64,000 nt of DNA from Bacteroidetes bacterium UBA2664 (lineage in GTDB: Bacteria > Bacteroidota > Rhodothermia > Balneolales > Balneolaceae): NCBI GenBank assembly GCA_002359315.1, contig DEMS01000020.1, positions 1 through 64,000 of the forward strand. Direction: 5' to 3'. Below, piece after piece: positions 35,647 through 44,564 of the stretch. Positions within the stretch are counted from its first letter, which is position 1. The number at the start of each line of letters is the position of its first letter. The notes under the pieces were generated by a model. It did no database searches, had not been told where the DNA came from, and saw only the letters and a program-made list of their open reading frames with translations. The position numbers and the translations under genes are program-made.

Positions 35647-36898
35647 GACCGTTTTGGGACTCAAGTTTGAACATTTTTTTTACCATTTCTGTCACTTCAT
35701 CGGAGTTGTGATGGTCGCGCAGATGTTCAATGCTATAGGCTGCCAATTTATTCACAATCCTTCGGGTCAGATTGTCAATTTTATCAAAATCGTTGGTCTC
35801 AATTTTATTTTTAAAAAAACTCAATTCATCTTCACGAATCGATTCAAATTTCTGAGTCAGGGCTTTGATTGTAGGAACAACTCTCTGCTCTTCAAGCCAA
35901 AGCATATAGTTTCCAATTTCGTCTTCGATGATTTTCTTAACCTGTGGAACTTCTTTTTCACGTTTTTGATAGGCTTCATCCGTTACATCACTGAGCATAT
36001 CCATATTTGCAACATCTACAAAGTCTAAAGCAGCCACTTTGGGATCAATGTTACGGGGCACCGACAGATCCAGCATCACTTTAAATTTCGGATTTTGTAT
36101 GGATGGCAGCATATGCTCCGGCCGAATAACCGGTTCGGAGGAACCGGTTGCTACGATGATAAGATCTGCGTCGGCTATCTGATCCGGCAGCTGATCCATA
36201 TCGGCAACTTCCAGGTTAAATTTATCGGCAACAAACTCTGCCCGACCCCTGGTACGGTTTATAAGAGTGAGCTTGCTTGCACCCAAATTGACAAGATTTT
36301 TACAAGTTACTTTCCCGATTTTACCGGTACCTACCAGTAAGATATTTTTATTCGTCAGGTTATCGAATGTACGAACCGCAAACTTGACAGCGGCATAAGC
36401 GACGGTTGCTGCGCCATGACCTAATGAAGTTTCATTTCTGGACCGTTTGTGAGCTCTGAAGACATGCTGGATCAAACGGTGCAGTTCACCGGAGATCATA
36501 TCTCTGGATGAAGAAAATTCATATGCCTCTTTCACCTGCTTTACTACCTGTAGATCCCCTAAAATCTGGGAATCGAGGCCGGTCGCCACTTTGAAAAGAT
36601 GTTGAATGGCACGTTCGCCCTCTAATTCAAAACCGTAGTTATGAAACTCATCCAATGTTCCCCGGCTGTAAGTAGTCAGGAGACGGATCAACTCTTGAGT
36701 TGTAACCCCTTGGGCAAAAAGTTCTGTTCTGTTACAGGTAGAGACAATAAAAAGGCTGTTAATTCCTTCTCTGGCGGCTCCCTCAAGCAAGAGTGAAACT
36801 TTGTCTGAATTCAGGCTGAATTTTTCACGTATTTCAACAGGGGCATCCCAATGATTGATACCAATCGTCGTAAAATCTTGTATCGTGGGGTGAACCAT
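35639..36898 (-). CDS. hemA: Glutamyl-tRNA reductase
   Basis: A 419-residue NADPH enzyme of the C5 pathway that reduces glutamyl-tRNA(Glu) to glutamate-1-semialdehyde, the first committed step of heme synthesis in most bacteria. The catalytic cysteine is Cys55 (IVSTCNRTEL). The NADPH domain has LLVGTGKIGKVTCKNL and DLIIVATGSSEPVI; a C-terminal helical dimerisation region follows. hemL for the next step is not in the window. It starts 3 bp after hemH and overlaps hemC, so it belongs to the same transcript. N-terminal degron control in enterobacteria is not readable here. Confidence 0.96.
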   Translation of the reverse strand: MVHPTIQDFTTIGINHWDAPVEIREKFSLNSDKVSLLLEGAAREGINSLFIVSTCNRTELFAQGVTTQELIRLLTTYSRGTLDEFHNYGFELEGERAIQHLFKVATGLDSQILGDLQVVKQVKEAYEFSSSRDMISGELHRLIQHVFRAHKRSRNETSLGHGAATVAYAAVKFAVRTFDNLTNKNILLVGTGKIGKVTCKNLVNLGASKLTLINRTRGRAEFVADKFNLEVADMDQLPDQIADADLIIVATGSSEPVIRPEHMLPSIQNPKFKVMLDLSVPRNIDPKVAALDFVDVANMDMLSDVTDEAYQKREKEVPQVKKIIEDEIGNYMLWLEEQRVVPTIKALTQKFESIREDELSFFKNKIETNDFDKIDNLTRRIVNKLAAYSIEHLRDHHNSDEVTEMVKKMFKLESQNGHD

Positions 36899-36901
36899 CC
36901 C

Positions 36902-38017
36902 TTAAGCTGTTGCTGCTTTTAATTTATGTTGATCCCATTGAATACTCTCTTCCGGTATCTCATGCTTCAGGCAGTTTAATGCTTCTTCTGCAAGAGCCTT
37001 AATAAAGTCCGGATGATCATTCAATCCCTTCGTTACCTTATAGCTTTCAAACTCAAACCCTTCTTCTTCCATATTCTCAACCAATTCGACGCCCAACTCA
37101 TATAGGGTTTCAATATGATCTGTTACGAATGCGATGGGTACCATTAAAAAGTTTTTGATACCATACTCCAAATGGCGATTAATGAGCTCTTCAGTATTGG
37201 GTTGAGTCCATTTTTGAGGGCCTACTCTCGATTGGAAACTGAGCCAATAGGAATTGTTTTCCTCTCTTCTGGCCATAACTGCTTCCATGGTCTCTTTTAT
37301 TTCAACGGTATATGGATCACCGCTCCTTACTTCAAGAAGGGGGGTGCCATGGGCGCTGAAAACCAAATGGGTTTTCCGGCGGGTATCCGGATCCATTTCA
37401 TTAAGAGCTTCATCAATCCGGCTATTAACGGCTTGAAGGTAACTTTCATTGAGATGATAATTTTTAACATGAAATTCCTTCCACGGTTTATTGCCATCAG
37501 GAAATTTCTCTTTCAGAACATTTTCCCAATCCCTGAAGCTGCTTCCGGTGGTTGTCCATGAAAATTGAGGATATAGTGGCATCAAAATGGTATGGGTAAT
37601 TCCATCTTCCAGCAGATCATCCATGATCGTATCTGCAAACGGCAACCAGTATCTCATGCAGGTGTAGACTTTTACCTCATATTCAGGCAGAATCTCTTTG
37701 CAATACTTTTCCAGAGTGCGTCTTTGCAGTTCAGTAAGTCCATTGATAGGTGAACAGCACTCGGACACGACCTTATTTTTTCTGTTTAAACAGTGTTTGG
37801 ATCCGGTACATCCCTTTGGGCAGCCATTGATCTCTTTATAATCTTTTGCTACATAAGGGGCCCTGAATTTGGAAATAGCTTTTGCAAACAGGTTTTGTCC
37901 GACTCCGCCACCCAGTTTAATGATGTCTTCATCACTAAATAAATTCTTCAAAAAAATCCTGACATTATCCTCGTGAGTAGGACCTCCAAGATTCATTAAA
38001 ACTACACCTATTTTCAT
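36902..38017 (-). CDS. hemH: Ferrochelatase with a cysteine-rich insertion
   Basis: A 371-residue enzyme that inserts Fe2+ into protoporphyrin IX (or, in coproporphyrin-dependent bacteria, into coproporphyrin III). Motifs are MNLGGPTHEDNVRIFLKNLF, then APYVAKDYKEI, the catalytic-His region FSAHGTPL, FQSRVGPQKWTQP and VTDHIETLYELG. Between KEI and SPINGLTELQ, where most members read directly GGGSP, lie about 25 extra residues with Cys66, Cys70, Cys76, Cys87 and Cys88. These could bind a metal or Fe-S cluster. Hem order and HemF presence suggest the protoporphyrin branch. Probably the first gene of the heme operon, with the 379 bp gap upstream. Confidence 0.94.
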   Translation of the reverse strand: MKIGVVLMNLGGPTHEDNVRIFLKNLFSDEDIIKLGGGVGQNLFAKAISKFRAPYVAKDYKEINGCPKGCTGSKHCLNRKNKVVSECCSPINGLTELQRRTLEKYCKEILPEYEVKVYTCMRYWLPFADTIMDDLLEDGITHTILMPLYPQFSWTTTGSSFRDWENVLKEKFPDGNKPWKEFHVKNYHLNESYLQAVNSRIDEALNEMDPDTRRKTHLVFSAHGTPLLEVRSGDPYTVEIKETMEAVMARREENNSYWLSFQSRVGPQKWTQPNTEELINRHLEYGIKNFLMVPIAFVTDHIETLYELGVELVENMEEEGFEFESYKVTKGLNDHPDFIKALAEEALNCLKHEIPEESIQWDQHKLKAATA

Positions 38018-38396
38018 AAATATCTATTCGTCACATATTTTCACATATAATCATAAAAAAAACCGATTTTATATGAAGCTATCGTGAAGAATAAGCGTAG
38101 ACTCTTTCTAAACAAACGTGAATTTGGTATAAATATCTAATGTTTCATCCCGGAGCCATCGTGGAGAGCACCTATGTTACGACCAAAAAAAGACCGCCAT
38201 ACTGACGCAGGTCAGGATCTCAGGGTTTATGAGTTCATTAGAAGCTATAGTTTTTGCATAACTTCGGAGATCCTGAAATAAATTCAGGATGATGTTGATA
38301 TGGACTTCTTCTCGAAATTAAGTCGAGAACTCACGTAAACAAACGTGATCTGAATGTGACAAATTTTAAGATCTGGACTGTGGTTGCCAGATTCAA
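38018..38396. other. Repeat-containing intergenic region hemH / sensor kinase
   Basis: A 379 bp gap between two genes on the same strand. It should hold the hemH promoter near its left end (minus strand reading). It carries a 13-bp direct repeat, TAAACAAACGTGA, at 38109-38121 and 38336-38348, and three hairpins in a row: ATCCTGAA/TTCAGGAT (38270-38290), TTCTCGA/TCGAGAA (38309-38329) and TCACGT/ACGTGA (38331-38348). No ORF of note is present. A short GTCAGGATCTC piece near 38210 repeats part of the CATCCTGA family. Confidence 0.75.
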
Positions 38397-39788
38397 TCAG
38401 GCTTTTGGTAGGGTAAACCAGAAACGGGAACCTTCCCCGGGGGTGCTGTCAACAAAAATCTCTGATCCGTGTGCATCCAGGATACTCTTAACTACAGCCA
38501 GGCCCAGTCCGGTGCCTCCTTTGTCTCTGGAGCGTGCTTTATCGGTCCTGTAAAAACGATCAAAAAGTTTTTCAAGATGTTCCGATGAAATACCAATTCC
38601 ACTGTCTTTAATTTCAATCTGAACTTCATCATTCTGATCCGTTACATTGATTTCAATCGTGCCTGAATTTGTAAATTTTATCGCATTATTGACCAGATTT
38701 TCAATGACCTGCTCAATTTTATCCGGATCTCCAATCACCTCCTGGGAGTTGTGAAGCGTATTTAATTCAATCTGTTTCTCTTTGGCTTCCGATTCATGGA
38801 TGTCCAAAATCAAATCAATCACTTTTTGAATGGAGAATCGCTGTTTTTGAATAAAGTGATCATCTGAATCGTATCTCTGAAGGGTTACCAAATCTTTAAA
38901 CAACCGGTTAATTCGATGTGTTTGCCTCTCAGCTGTTTTGAGATATTTATCCCGTTGTTCAATCGAGAGTTTAGTGGTTTGCAGCATTTCAAGCGATCCG
39001 GCAATTGTGTGCAATGGATTTTTAATCTCGTGCGTGATATCTGCAAAGAACTGATTCTGTTTCTGATTAAGTTTCATCAGTTCCAGATTGTCTGCCTGCA
39101 GCTTCTCTGCCATACGGTTCAACGATTTTGCCAATGTTCCAAATTCATCTTTTCGGTCCAGATTGAGTGACTGACCGATTTTTCCTGAGGCGATATTTCG
39201 GGCAGCAGATTCCAGCTGCAGGATGGGTCTTGATATGGATCTGGAAAAAAGAATACTCACTAAAATAACGAGTCCCATGGAGATAAACATGCCGGTATAG
39301 ATGATCCATCGAATGGTTTTTATCGGTTCATAGATCTGATCTTTTAAAATGCTGACTTCCAGATACCGGGAGGGATTGAATTCACTCTGCAGAAGTGAAT
39401 AGGTGGTGAGTCGCTCTTCATCATCATAGACTGAGGTCACACGTTCATCACCGCTTAACAACTGTTCAATAAGAGGTTGAGAGAGGTATTCGGGTGCTTG
39501 AAGTTCTTCATTGTAGGGGACCTGAGTAAATAGAACCCCATCATTATCATAAATGGCAATGCGGTATCCGGATGTTCGTGCGGCTTCGTTTAAATTAGTT
39601 TCAAAATTATCATCCAATCGAAGGTTTTCGATGGTAATGGTGAGCCACTCCGTATCATTTTGGATCTGCAATTCTCCCTCAGACAGCAGATAATTTCTGA
39701 TAAAAAGTATGGAGTAACTGCTGATAGCCGTGATGCCAAATATCAACAGCAGGATGAATGTCCACGCTAATTTTGCACGTATACTCAT
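38397..39788 (-). CDS. Two-component sensor histidine kinase
   Basis: A 463-residue membrane kinase. One transmembrane helix at about residues 8-30, a periplasmic sensing region to about 160, and a second helix at 163-181 are followed by HAMP (ISRPILQLESAARNIASG), HisKA with phospho-accepting His253 (DITHEIKNPLH), and the ATPase: N box ENLVNNAIKF, G1 DSGIGIS, F box FDRFYR and G2 GGTGLGLAVV. The periplasmic part has no named domain I can identify. Its 5' end overlaps the regulator's 3' end by 4 bp, so both are one transcript. The signal is unknown. Confidence 0.92.
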   Translation of the reverse strand: MSIRAKLAWTFILLLIFGITAISSYSILFIRNYLLSEGELQIQNDTEWLTITIENLRLDDNFETNLNEAARTSGYRIAIYDNDGVLFTQVPYNEELQAPEYLSQPLIEQLLSGDERVTSVYDDEERLTTYSLLQSEFNPSRYLEVSILKDQIYEPIKTIRWIIYTGMFISMGLVILVSILFSRSISRPILQLESAARNIASGKIGQSLNLDRKDEFGTLAKSLNRMAEKLQADNLELMKLNQKQNQFFADITHEIKNPLHTIAGSLEMLQTTKLSIEQRDKYLKTAERQTHRINRLFKDLVTLQRYDSDDHFIQKQRFSIQKVIDLILDIHESEAKEKQIELNTLHNSQEVIGDPDKIEQVIENLVNNAIKFTNSGTIEINVTDQNDEVQIEIKDSGIGISSEHLEKLFDRFYRTDKARSRDKGGTGLGLAVVKSILDAHGSEIFVDSTPGEGSRFWFTLPKA

Positions 39789-40486
39789 TGTGAGAGGAGT
39801 TCTCTGTTTAATCCATATCCAATACCGCGATAGGTTTTGATCATATCAGACTGCTCACCCAGCTTGAGCCTCAAATTTTTTATATGGACATCAACCGTGC
39901 GGTCAAAAACAAATTTATCATCACCGCCAATGTATTCCAGGATCTCTTGTCGGCTGTAAACTCTTTTGGGATTCTTGAAAAAAAGTTCAATCAGTGTGTA
40001 CTCTGTGGATGTGAGATCGATACGCTGATTATCCCGAAATAGATCTTTCCCATTGATATCCAATAGCAGTTCGCCGTGCTGGATCCATTTACTGTTTTGC
40101 GGTTTCTGCCTCCTTAGCAGCGATTCGATATGAGCTTTAACCAATTTAAGGCTGGCCGGTTTGGAAATATAGTCGTCAGCCCCGAGCTCCAATCCCTCAA
40201 TTTCATCTTTTTCTTTATCTTTTGCTGTCAGGAATATAACAGGAATCTCTCTCAATACAGGATGCTTGCGAATCACTCTGCAGATCTCTCTGCCATCGAT
40301 GAAAGGCACCATGATATCAAGGACAGCGATATGAATTTCACTTGACCTGTTTTCAATAAAATTCAATGCCTGCTTCCCATCATGTGCTGTTAAAACCTGA
40401 TAACCGTTTATCTCCAGGAAATTTGTAAGCATCTCTGCCGGTTCAATTTCATCTTCAACCAGCAAAATGGTATGTTTGGCCTTCAT
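39785..40486 (-). CDS. OmpR-family response regulator
   Basis: A 233-residue regulator with an N-terminal receiver (VEDEIEPAEML acidic pocket, phospho-acceptor Asp57 in VLDIMVPFIDG, Thr in FLTAKD, Lys in YISKPAS) and a C-terminal winged helix (STEYTLIELFFKNPKRVYSRQEIL, FDRTVDVHIKNLRLKLG, IKTYRGIGYGL). It precedes and overlaps its kinase. No target gene is apparent; the adjacent divergent SDR gene is a possible one. Function is otherwise unresolved. Confidence 0.94.
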   Translation of the reverse strand: MKAKHTILLVEDEIEPAEMLTNFLEINGYQVLTAHDGKQALNFIENRSSEIHIAVLDIMVPFIDGREICRVIRKHPVLREIPVIFLTAKDKEKDEIEGLELGADDYISKPASLKLVKAHIESLLRRQKPQNSKWIQHGELLLDINGKDLFRDNQRIDLTSTEYTLIELFFKNPKRVYSRQEILEYIGGDDKFVFDRTVDVHIKNLRLKLGEQSDMIKTYRGIGYGLNRELLSQ

Positions 40487-40632
40487 GTATGGATTATTAA
40501 GTCGTATATGAAATTCATTTCAATATCTAAAATAACGATTTGATCTGATTAATCGCCATTCCACTAAATTCATTTGTATATGATACTGAATGGTTATAAA
40601 ATTCGGTTTGATATAACATAACGAAACGATCT

Positions 40633-41427
40633 ATGTCACTAGAGAAAAAAGTTGTTTGGATTACGGGCGCTTCATCCGGTATAGGTGAAGCACTTGCATA
40701 CGAATTCAACAAAAAAGGTACACTCTTAATTCTATCTGCCCGCCGGGAGGAAGAACTCGTAAGGGTTCAGTCGGAGTGTGAGAATTGGGAAGAAACAGTT
40801 AAAGTACTTCCACTGGATCTGGAAAATACCGAATCACTTCAAAAAAAAGCAGATGAAGCGATAAAGTTATTCGGAGGTATTGATATGTTAATTAATAATG
40901 GGGGGATCAGTCAGAGAGCCTATGCTGTAGAGTCCAAAATGGACACGATCAGAAAAGTTATGGAAGTGAATTTTTTTGGAACTGTTGCTCTAACAAAAGC
41001 CGTCCTGCCGCATATGATTGAACAGAAATCCGGCCATATTGTGGTTATATCAAGTGTGATGGGTAAACTGGGGACTAAATACAGATCTGTGTATGCAGCC
41101 TCTAAACATGCTTTGCACGGGTGGTTTGATTGTCTTCGGCAAGAAGTCTATGAACATCAAATTGATGTGAGTTTGGTGTGCCCCGGTTTTGTGAAAACAA
41201 ATGTAACCGTAAATGCACTCACTGCTGACGGTGAGAAGCATAATCAGATGGATGATGCACAACAAAAGGCGATGAAACCGGAGGAGTTTGCGAAACGATT
41301 GCTGCCGAAACTTGCAAATCGAAAGGAAGAGATTATCATTGGTGGAACGGAGATATTGGCTGTTTACCTGAAACGAATTTCACCCAGTCTGGTCAATAGA
41401 ATTTTGCGGAAAATCAAAGTTACCTAG
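40633..41427 (+). CDS. Short-chain dehydrogenase (DHRS7-like)
   Basis: A 264-residue NAD(P)-dependent oxidoreductase with GASSGIGEALAYEFNKKG, SARREEEL (basic residues after the second strand suggest NADP), NNGGISQRA, catalytic Ser in ISSVMGKLG and YAASKHALHGWFDCLR. LVCPGFVKTNV follows. The C-terminal AVYLKRISPSLVNRIL resembles membrane-associated members of this group, which act on lipids or steroid-like substrates, but that is inference. The stop codon lies inside a 13-bp palindrome ACCTAG-C-CTAGGT. Divergent from the regulator gene. Confidence 0.89.
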   Translation: MSLEKKVVWITGASSGIGEALAYEFNKKGTLLILSARREEELVRVQSECENWEETVKVLPLDLENTESLQKKADEAIKLFGGIDMLINNGGISQRAYAVESKMDTIRKVMEVNFFGTVALTKAVLPHMIEQKSGHIVVISSVMGKLGTKYRSVYAASKHALHGWFDCLRQEVYEHQIDVSLVCPGFVKTNVTVNALTADGEKHNQMDDAQQKAMKPEEFAKRLLPKLANRKEEIIIGGTEILAVYLKRISPSLVNRILRKIKVT

Positions 41428-41494
41428 CCTAGGTCCCCGCTTCATAAAAGATCAGAGTGAAGAGATTAAGGCGGCTATAGGTTGAAACGAGGAA

Positions 41495-42358
41495 CTACTG
41501 AAGCTGATAAACCTTCACATAATCCATAATCATGGATTGAGGAAATTGAGTTGTATTATCCGGATAACCGGGCCAGTTACCTCCGACGGCAATATTCATG
41601 ATCAGGTGAAAAGTATTATTAAATGGGTAGTTATGGGGTGCTAATGATGAACTATTCACAGTGTAAAAGTGATTTTCATCCACAAAAAATTGTATTTCAT
41701 TTAATTTCCACTCAATGGAAAAAGTGTGAAAATCATCAGCAAAAATCCCTTCTTGTAATGTATATGAGGTGCCCATATAGTCATGATCCCCATCATTTTC
41801 TTCAAAATGGACAGTGCTATGTACCCTTTCCGGTTCATGTCCTACCAACTCCGTGATGTCAATCTCACCATCTCTCGGCCATTGAAAATTATCTTTGGAT
41901 GGCAACATCCAGATTGCCGGCCATATTCCTTGTCCCTGAGGTAGTTTTGCCCGAATCTCCGTGCGTCCATACATCCAGTCACCCTTGTCGCGTGTTCGTA
42001 TTCGGGCTGATGTGTACTGTTGACCTTCATAGGATTCTTCCTTTGCTACGATATGAAGATATCCATCTTCTAAAAACAGATTCTCTTCGCGATCCGTGTA
42101 ATACTGCTGTTCATTGTTGCCCCAGTTGGTAAGTCCCTCTTCACTGCCGGTCCCAAATTGAAACGACCACTTTTCCATGTCCAACTGCTCTGCATCAAAT
42201 TCATCTTCCCATACAAGCTGCCACTCTTTTTCCTCGTCCGGTATGATCTCTTCGGTCGGTGGAACCACTCGTTCTGCTTGCGTTGGACTATCATCACATG
42301 ATAGGAATAAAAAAAGCAGGGGAAGAATGAAAATGAGTTCTTTTTTGTGGCTATACAT
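41495..42358 (-). CDS. Glycoside hydrolase family 16 lipoprotein (beta-glucanase)
   Basis: A 287-residue secreted lipoprotein: a hydrophobic signal ending in a weak lipobox at Cys21, then a Pro/Glu-rich linker to about residue 45. The GH16 jelly roll follows. The active-site motif is EIDITE at residues 165-170 (nucleophile Glu165, Asp167, acid/base Glu170), preceded by IWPAIWMLPS and followed by HSTVHF. The fold also contains GRTEIRAKLP and an end strand MIMDYVKVYQL. Family members cleave laminarin or other beta-1,3/1,4-glucans. No SusC/SusD or sugar regulator sits nearby, so it is not in a polysaccharide utilisation locus. Confidence 0.93.
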   Translation of the reverse strand: MYSHKKELIFILPLLFLFLSCDDSPTQAERVVPPTEEIIPDEEKEWQLVWEDEFDAEQLDMEKWSFQFGTGSEEGLTNWGNNEQQYYTDREENLFLEDGYLHIVAKEESYEGQQYTSARIRTRDKGDWMYGRTEIRAKLPQGQGIWPAIWMLPSKDNFQWPRDGEIDITELVGHEPERVHSTVHFEENDGDHDYMGTSYTLQEGIFADDFHTFSIEWKLNEIQFFVDENHFYTVNSSSLAPHNYPFNNTFHLIMNIAVGGNWPGYPDNTTQFPQSMIMDYVKVYQLQ

Positions 42359-42440
42359 GATGCTAAACTGCTGTTAATTATTAAGAATTTTGAATATAGT
42401 TACCAAAAGATGGATATAAAAGAAATCGCATGAAAAAAGC

Positions 42441-43361
42441 TTATTTTAGTTTTTTCCGCTTGTTCAAATAGGCAAGAAGCGCCAGGTCAAAAGGACTCTG
42501 TGTATCAATTTCTTCAAAGTCAGCCCTCGCTTCATTGCATGCAATTTTAAACTCTTGTGTATACTCATGAACTTTTTTTTGATACTCCTTTTTTACTTGT
42601 GCGGGTATTACCTCCAGTTCTGAGCCGGTCTCCATATCCTCGAAGAGAAATTTTCCATCCGGAAAATCGAGTTCACGTTCGCTTCTGTTTTCCAATACGT
42701 TAAAAAGGAGTACTTCATGACGTTGATGTCTCAAATGCCGAATGGATGAAATTAGCTTCTCATGAGACTCTACATTTTCAAAAAGATCGGTTAAGATGAT
42801 CACCAAACTTCGTCTTTTTAAATTTTCTGCCAATTCATGCAGGGCATTCGCTGATGCAGACGACCTTTTTTCCTTAGATCTGGCCTTTTCCTCGCTGAGC
42901 TGATTTTCGAGCTGTTGATAGAGCATTCGAACATGACTGGACGATGATTTTGCCGGATAAATATGCCTGATCTCATCATCAAAAAGCACCAGTCCACAAG
43001 CGTCTCGCTGCCGGTGCATCATATAGATCAATGAAGCTGCAAAATGAATGGCATATCGTAATTTTGTCCATTCAGCAAAATGTTTAAAGTACATGGAGCT
43101 ACTGATATCGAGAACCACATGAGCTCTTAAATTGGTTTCTGCTTCATACCGTTTAACATAAAAACGCTCTGTTTTTGCATATGCTTTCCAATCCACATGT
43201 TTAAAATCGTCGCCCTGATTATAGGGCCTGTGCTCCGCAAACTCTACACTAAACCCGTGAAATGGGCTTCTGTGGAGGCCGGATATAAATCCCTCGACGA
43301 TTGTTCTGGCTTTCAGGTCGAGTGGCGTGAGTTGAGATAGTAAGTCGGGATCTAAAATCAT
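42441..43361 (-). CDS. DUF58 domain protein (VWA-like)
   Basis: A 306-residue cytoplasmic protein. The DUF58 signature is FAEHRPYNQGDDFKHVDWKAYAK, followed by FYVKRYEAE and a von Willebrand A-like MIDAS start VVLDISSSM. The later strand LVIILTDLFEN is the next conserved element. DUF58 genes normally pair with a MoxR AAA+ ATPase and membrane VWA proteins, a chaperone-like set. None of these is in the neighbourhood, so this copy is solitary or its partners are outside the window. The frame is full length. Confidence 0.87.
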   Translation of the reverse strand: MILDPDLLSQLTPLDLKARTIVEGFISGLHRSPFHGFSVEFAEHRPYNQGDDFKHVDWKAYAKTERFYVKRYEAETNLRAHVVLDISSSMYFKHFAEWTKLRYAIHFAASLIYMMHRQRDACGLVLFDDEIRHIYPAKSSSSHVRMLYQQLENQLSEEKARSKEKRSSASANALHELAENLKRRSLVIILTDLFENVESHEKLISSIRHLRHQRHEVLLFNVLENRSERELDFPDGKFLFEDMETGSELEVIPAQVKKEYQKKVHEYTQEFKIACNEARADFEEIDTQSPFDLALLAYLNKRKKLK

Positions 43362-43510
43362 TCTTTAAATTACATTATAAAGTATAAAAACGAACGTTTA
43401 TCTTACGTGGAACATTGCTATTTTCAATTTGTTTTACAAGAAGAAAGAAATTTCATCAAGCCTAAGTGGGCGAAACCACTCAGGTCATCAAAAATGAAGA
43501 TCTATTAGTT

Positions 43511-44404
43511 ATGAGCCAAATCTATACGTCTGCCGACAGCATCGATTTTACAATTAAAGATTTGGATGAGATGCCACAACCGCATCGGGTCCTTATGGTT
43601 AAACCCTCTTTTTTTGATGTGGAGTATGTCATAAACCCACATATGAAAGGGCAGATCGGAAAAGTGGATAACATGAGAGCTAAAAGTGAATGGGATTTCC
43701 TCGTGACCGGATTTAAAGAACTTGGTTTGGATGTTCAGATTTTGGACGGGGAGGAGGGTCTGCCCGATATGGTTTTTTGTGCGAATCAAAGTCTGCCCTA
43801 TTCTGATGGCGAAACTCAAAAAGTGATTATGAGCAGAATGTTCGCGGACCAGCGTAAGAAAGAAGTGGCCATCATTGAAAAGTGGTTCAAACAACAGAAC
43901 TATGAAATTCTTCATTTAGACTCAGAAAATATAGGCGCTTTTGAAGGCATGGGTGATGCACTTTGGCATCCGAAGAAAAAATTACTTTGGGGTGGATATG
44001 GATTCCGGACATCTGAAGAGGCATACAGTGAGATTTCAGAACTACTGGATGTACCGGTGATACTGCTTGAACTGGTTGACGAGCGTTTTTATCATCTGGA
44101 TACATGCATGTGCATGTTGAGAAGTGATTGTGTAATGATCTATCCCGATGCATTTTCAGAGAAAAGCTTGGAAATGATCTATAAAATGTTTGGCCATGTG
44201 ATTGAATCGAGCAGTTATGAGGCGGAAAAATTGTTCTCAGTAAATGCCGTCTGTCCCGATGGGAAAAATGTAATGATTCAACAGGGGTGCACAGATGTGA
44301 ACAAAAAGCTGAGAGATGCCGGGTTTTCAATTCACGAGTACAGCACTTATCAGTTCCTGAAAAGTGGCGGCAGTGTATTTTGCATGAAATTACTCTATTG
44401 GTAA
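43511..44404 (+). CDS. Arginine deiminase / dimethylarginine dimethylaminohydrolase-like protein
   Basis: A 297-residue member of the pentein (amidinotransferase) superfamily from the ATG at 43511; a GTG at 43466 would add 15 residues but they do not look conserved. Motifs: VLMVKPSFFDVEYVINPHM near the N-terminus, DMVFCANQSL, FEGMGDALWHP, the catalytic His in YHLDTCMCML, and the catalytic Cys in GGSVFCMKL close to the C-terminus. This set fits guanidino-group hydrolases. Substrate could be arginine or a methylarginine; it cannot be settled from sequence. Divergent from the DUF58 gene. Confidence 0.85.
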   Translation: MSQIYTSADSIDFTIKDLDEMPQPHRVLMVKPSFFDVEYVINPHMKGQIGKVDNMRAKSEWDFLVTGFKELGLDVQILDGEEGLPDMVFCANQSLPYSDGETQKVIMSRMFADQRKKEVAIIEKWFKQQNYEILHLDSENIGAFEGMGDALWHPKKKLLWGGYGFRTSEEAYSEISELLDVPVILLELVDERFYHLDTCMCMLRSDCVMIYPDAFSEKSLEMIYKMFGHVIESSSYEAEKLFSVNAVCPDGKNVMIQQGCTDVNKKLRDAGFSIHEYSTYQFLKSGGSVFCMKLLYW

Positions 44405-44564
44405 AATTATATCCGGCAAATAACCGGGGTAAAGATTTCCAACTATTTTGCCGGAGAAGGTTGATGCTTTTATCTTCTTTCCATCGACAGACATTTTGAA
44501 ACCACACGACGAATGGTTATAAAGATCTTTCATCAGGTTTCACTCACTTTATAAACCGAAAGCT

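Noticed and set aside
41422..41434. ACCTAG-C-CTAGGT palindrome over the SDR stop as a terminator
   Set aside because: Stem is only 6 bp with a one-base centre and no T-run; as RNA it cannot form a stable hairpin.
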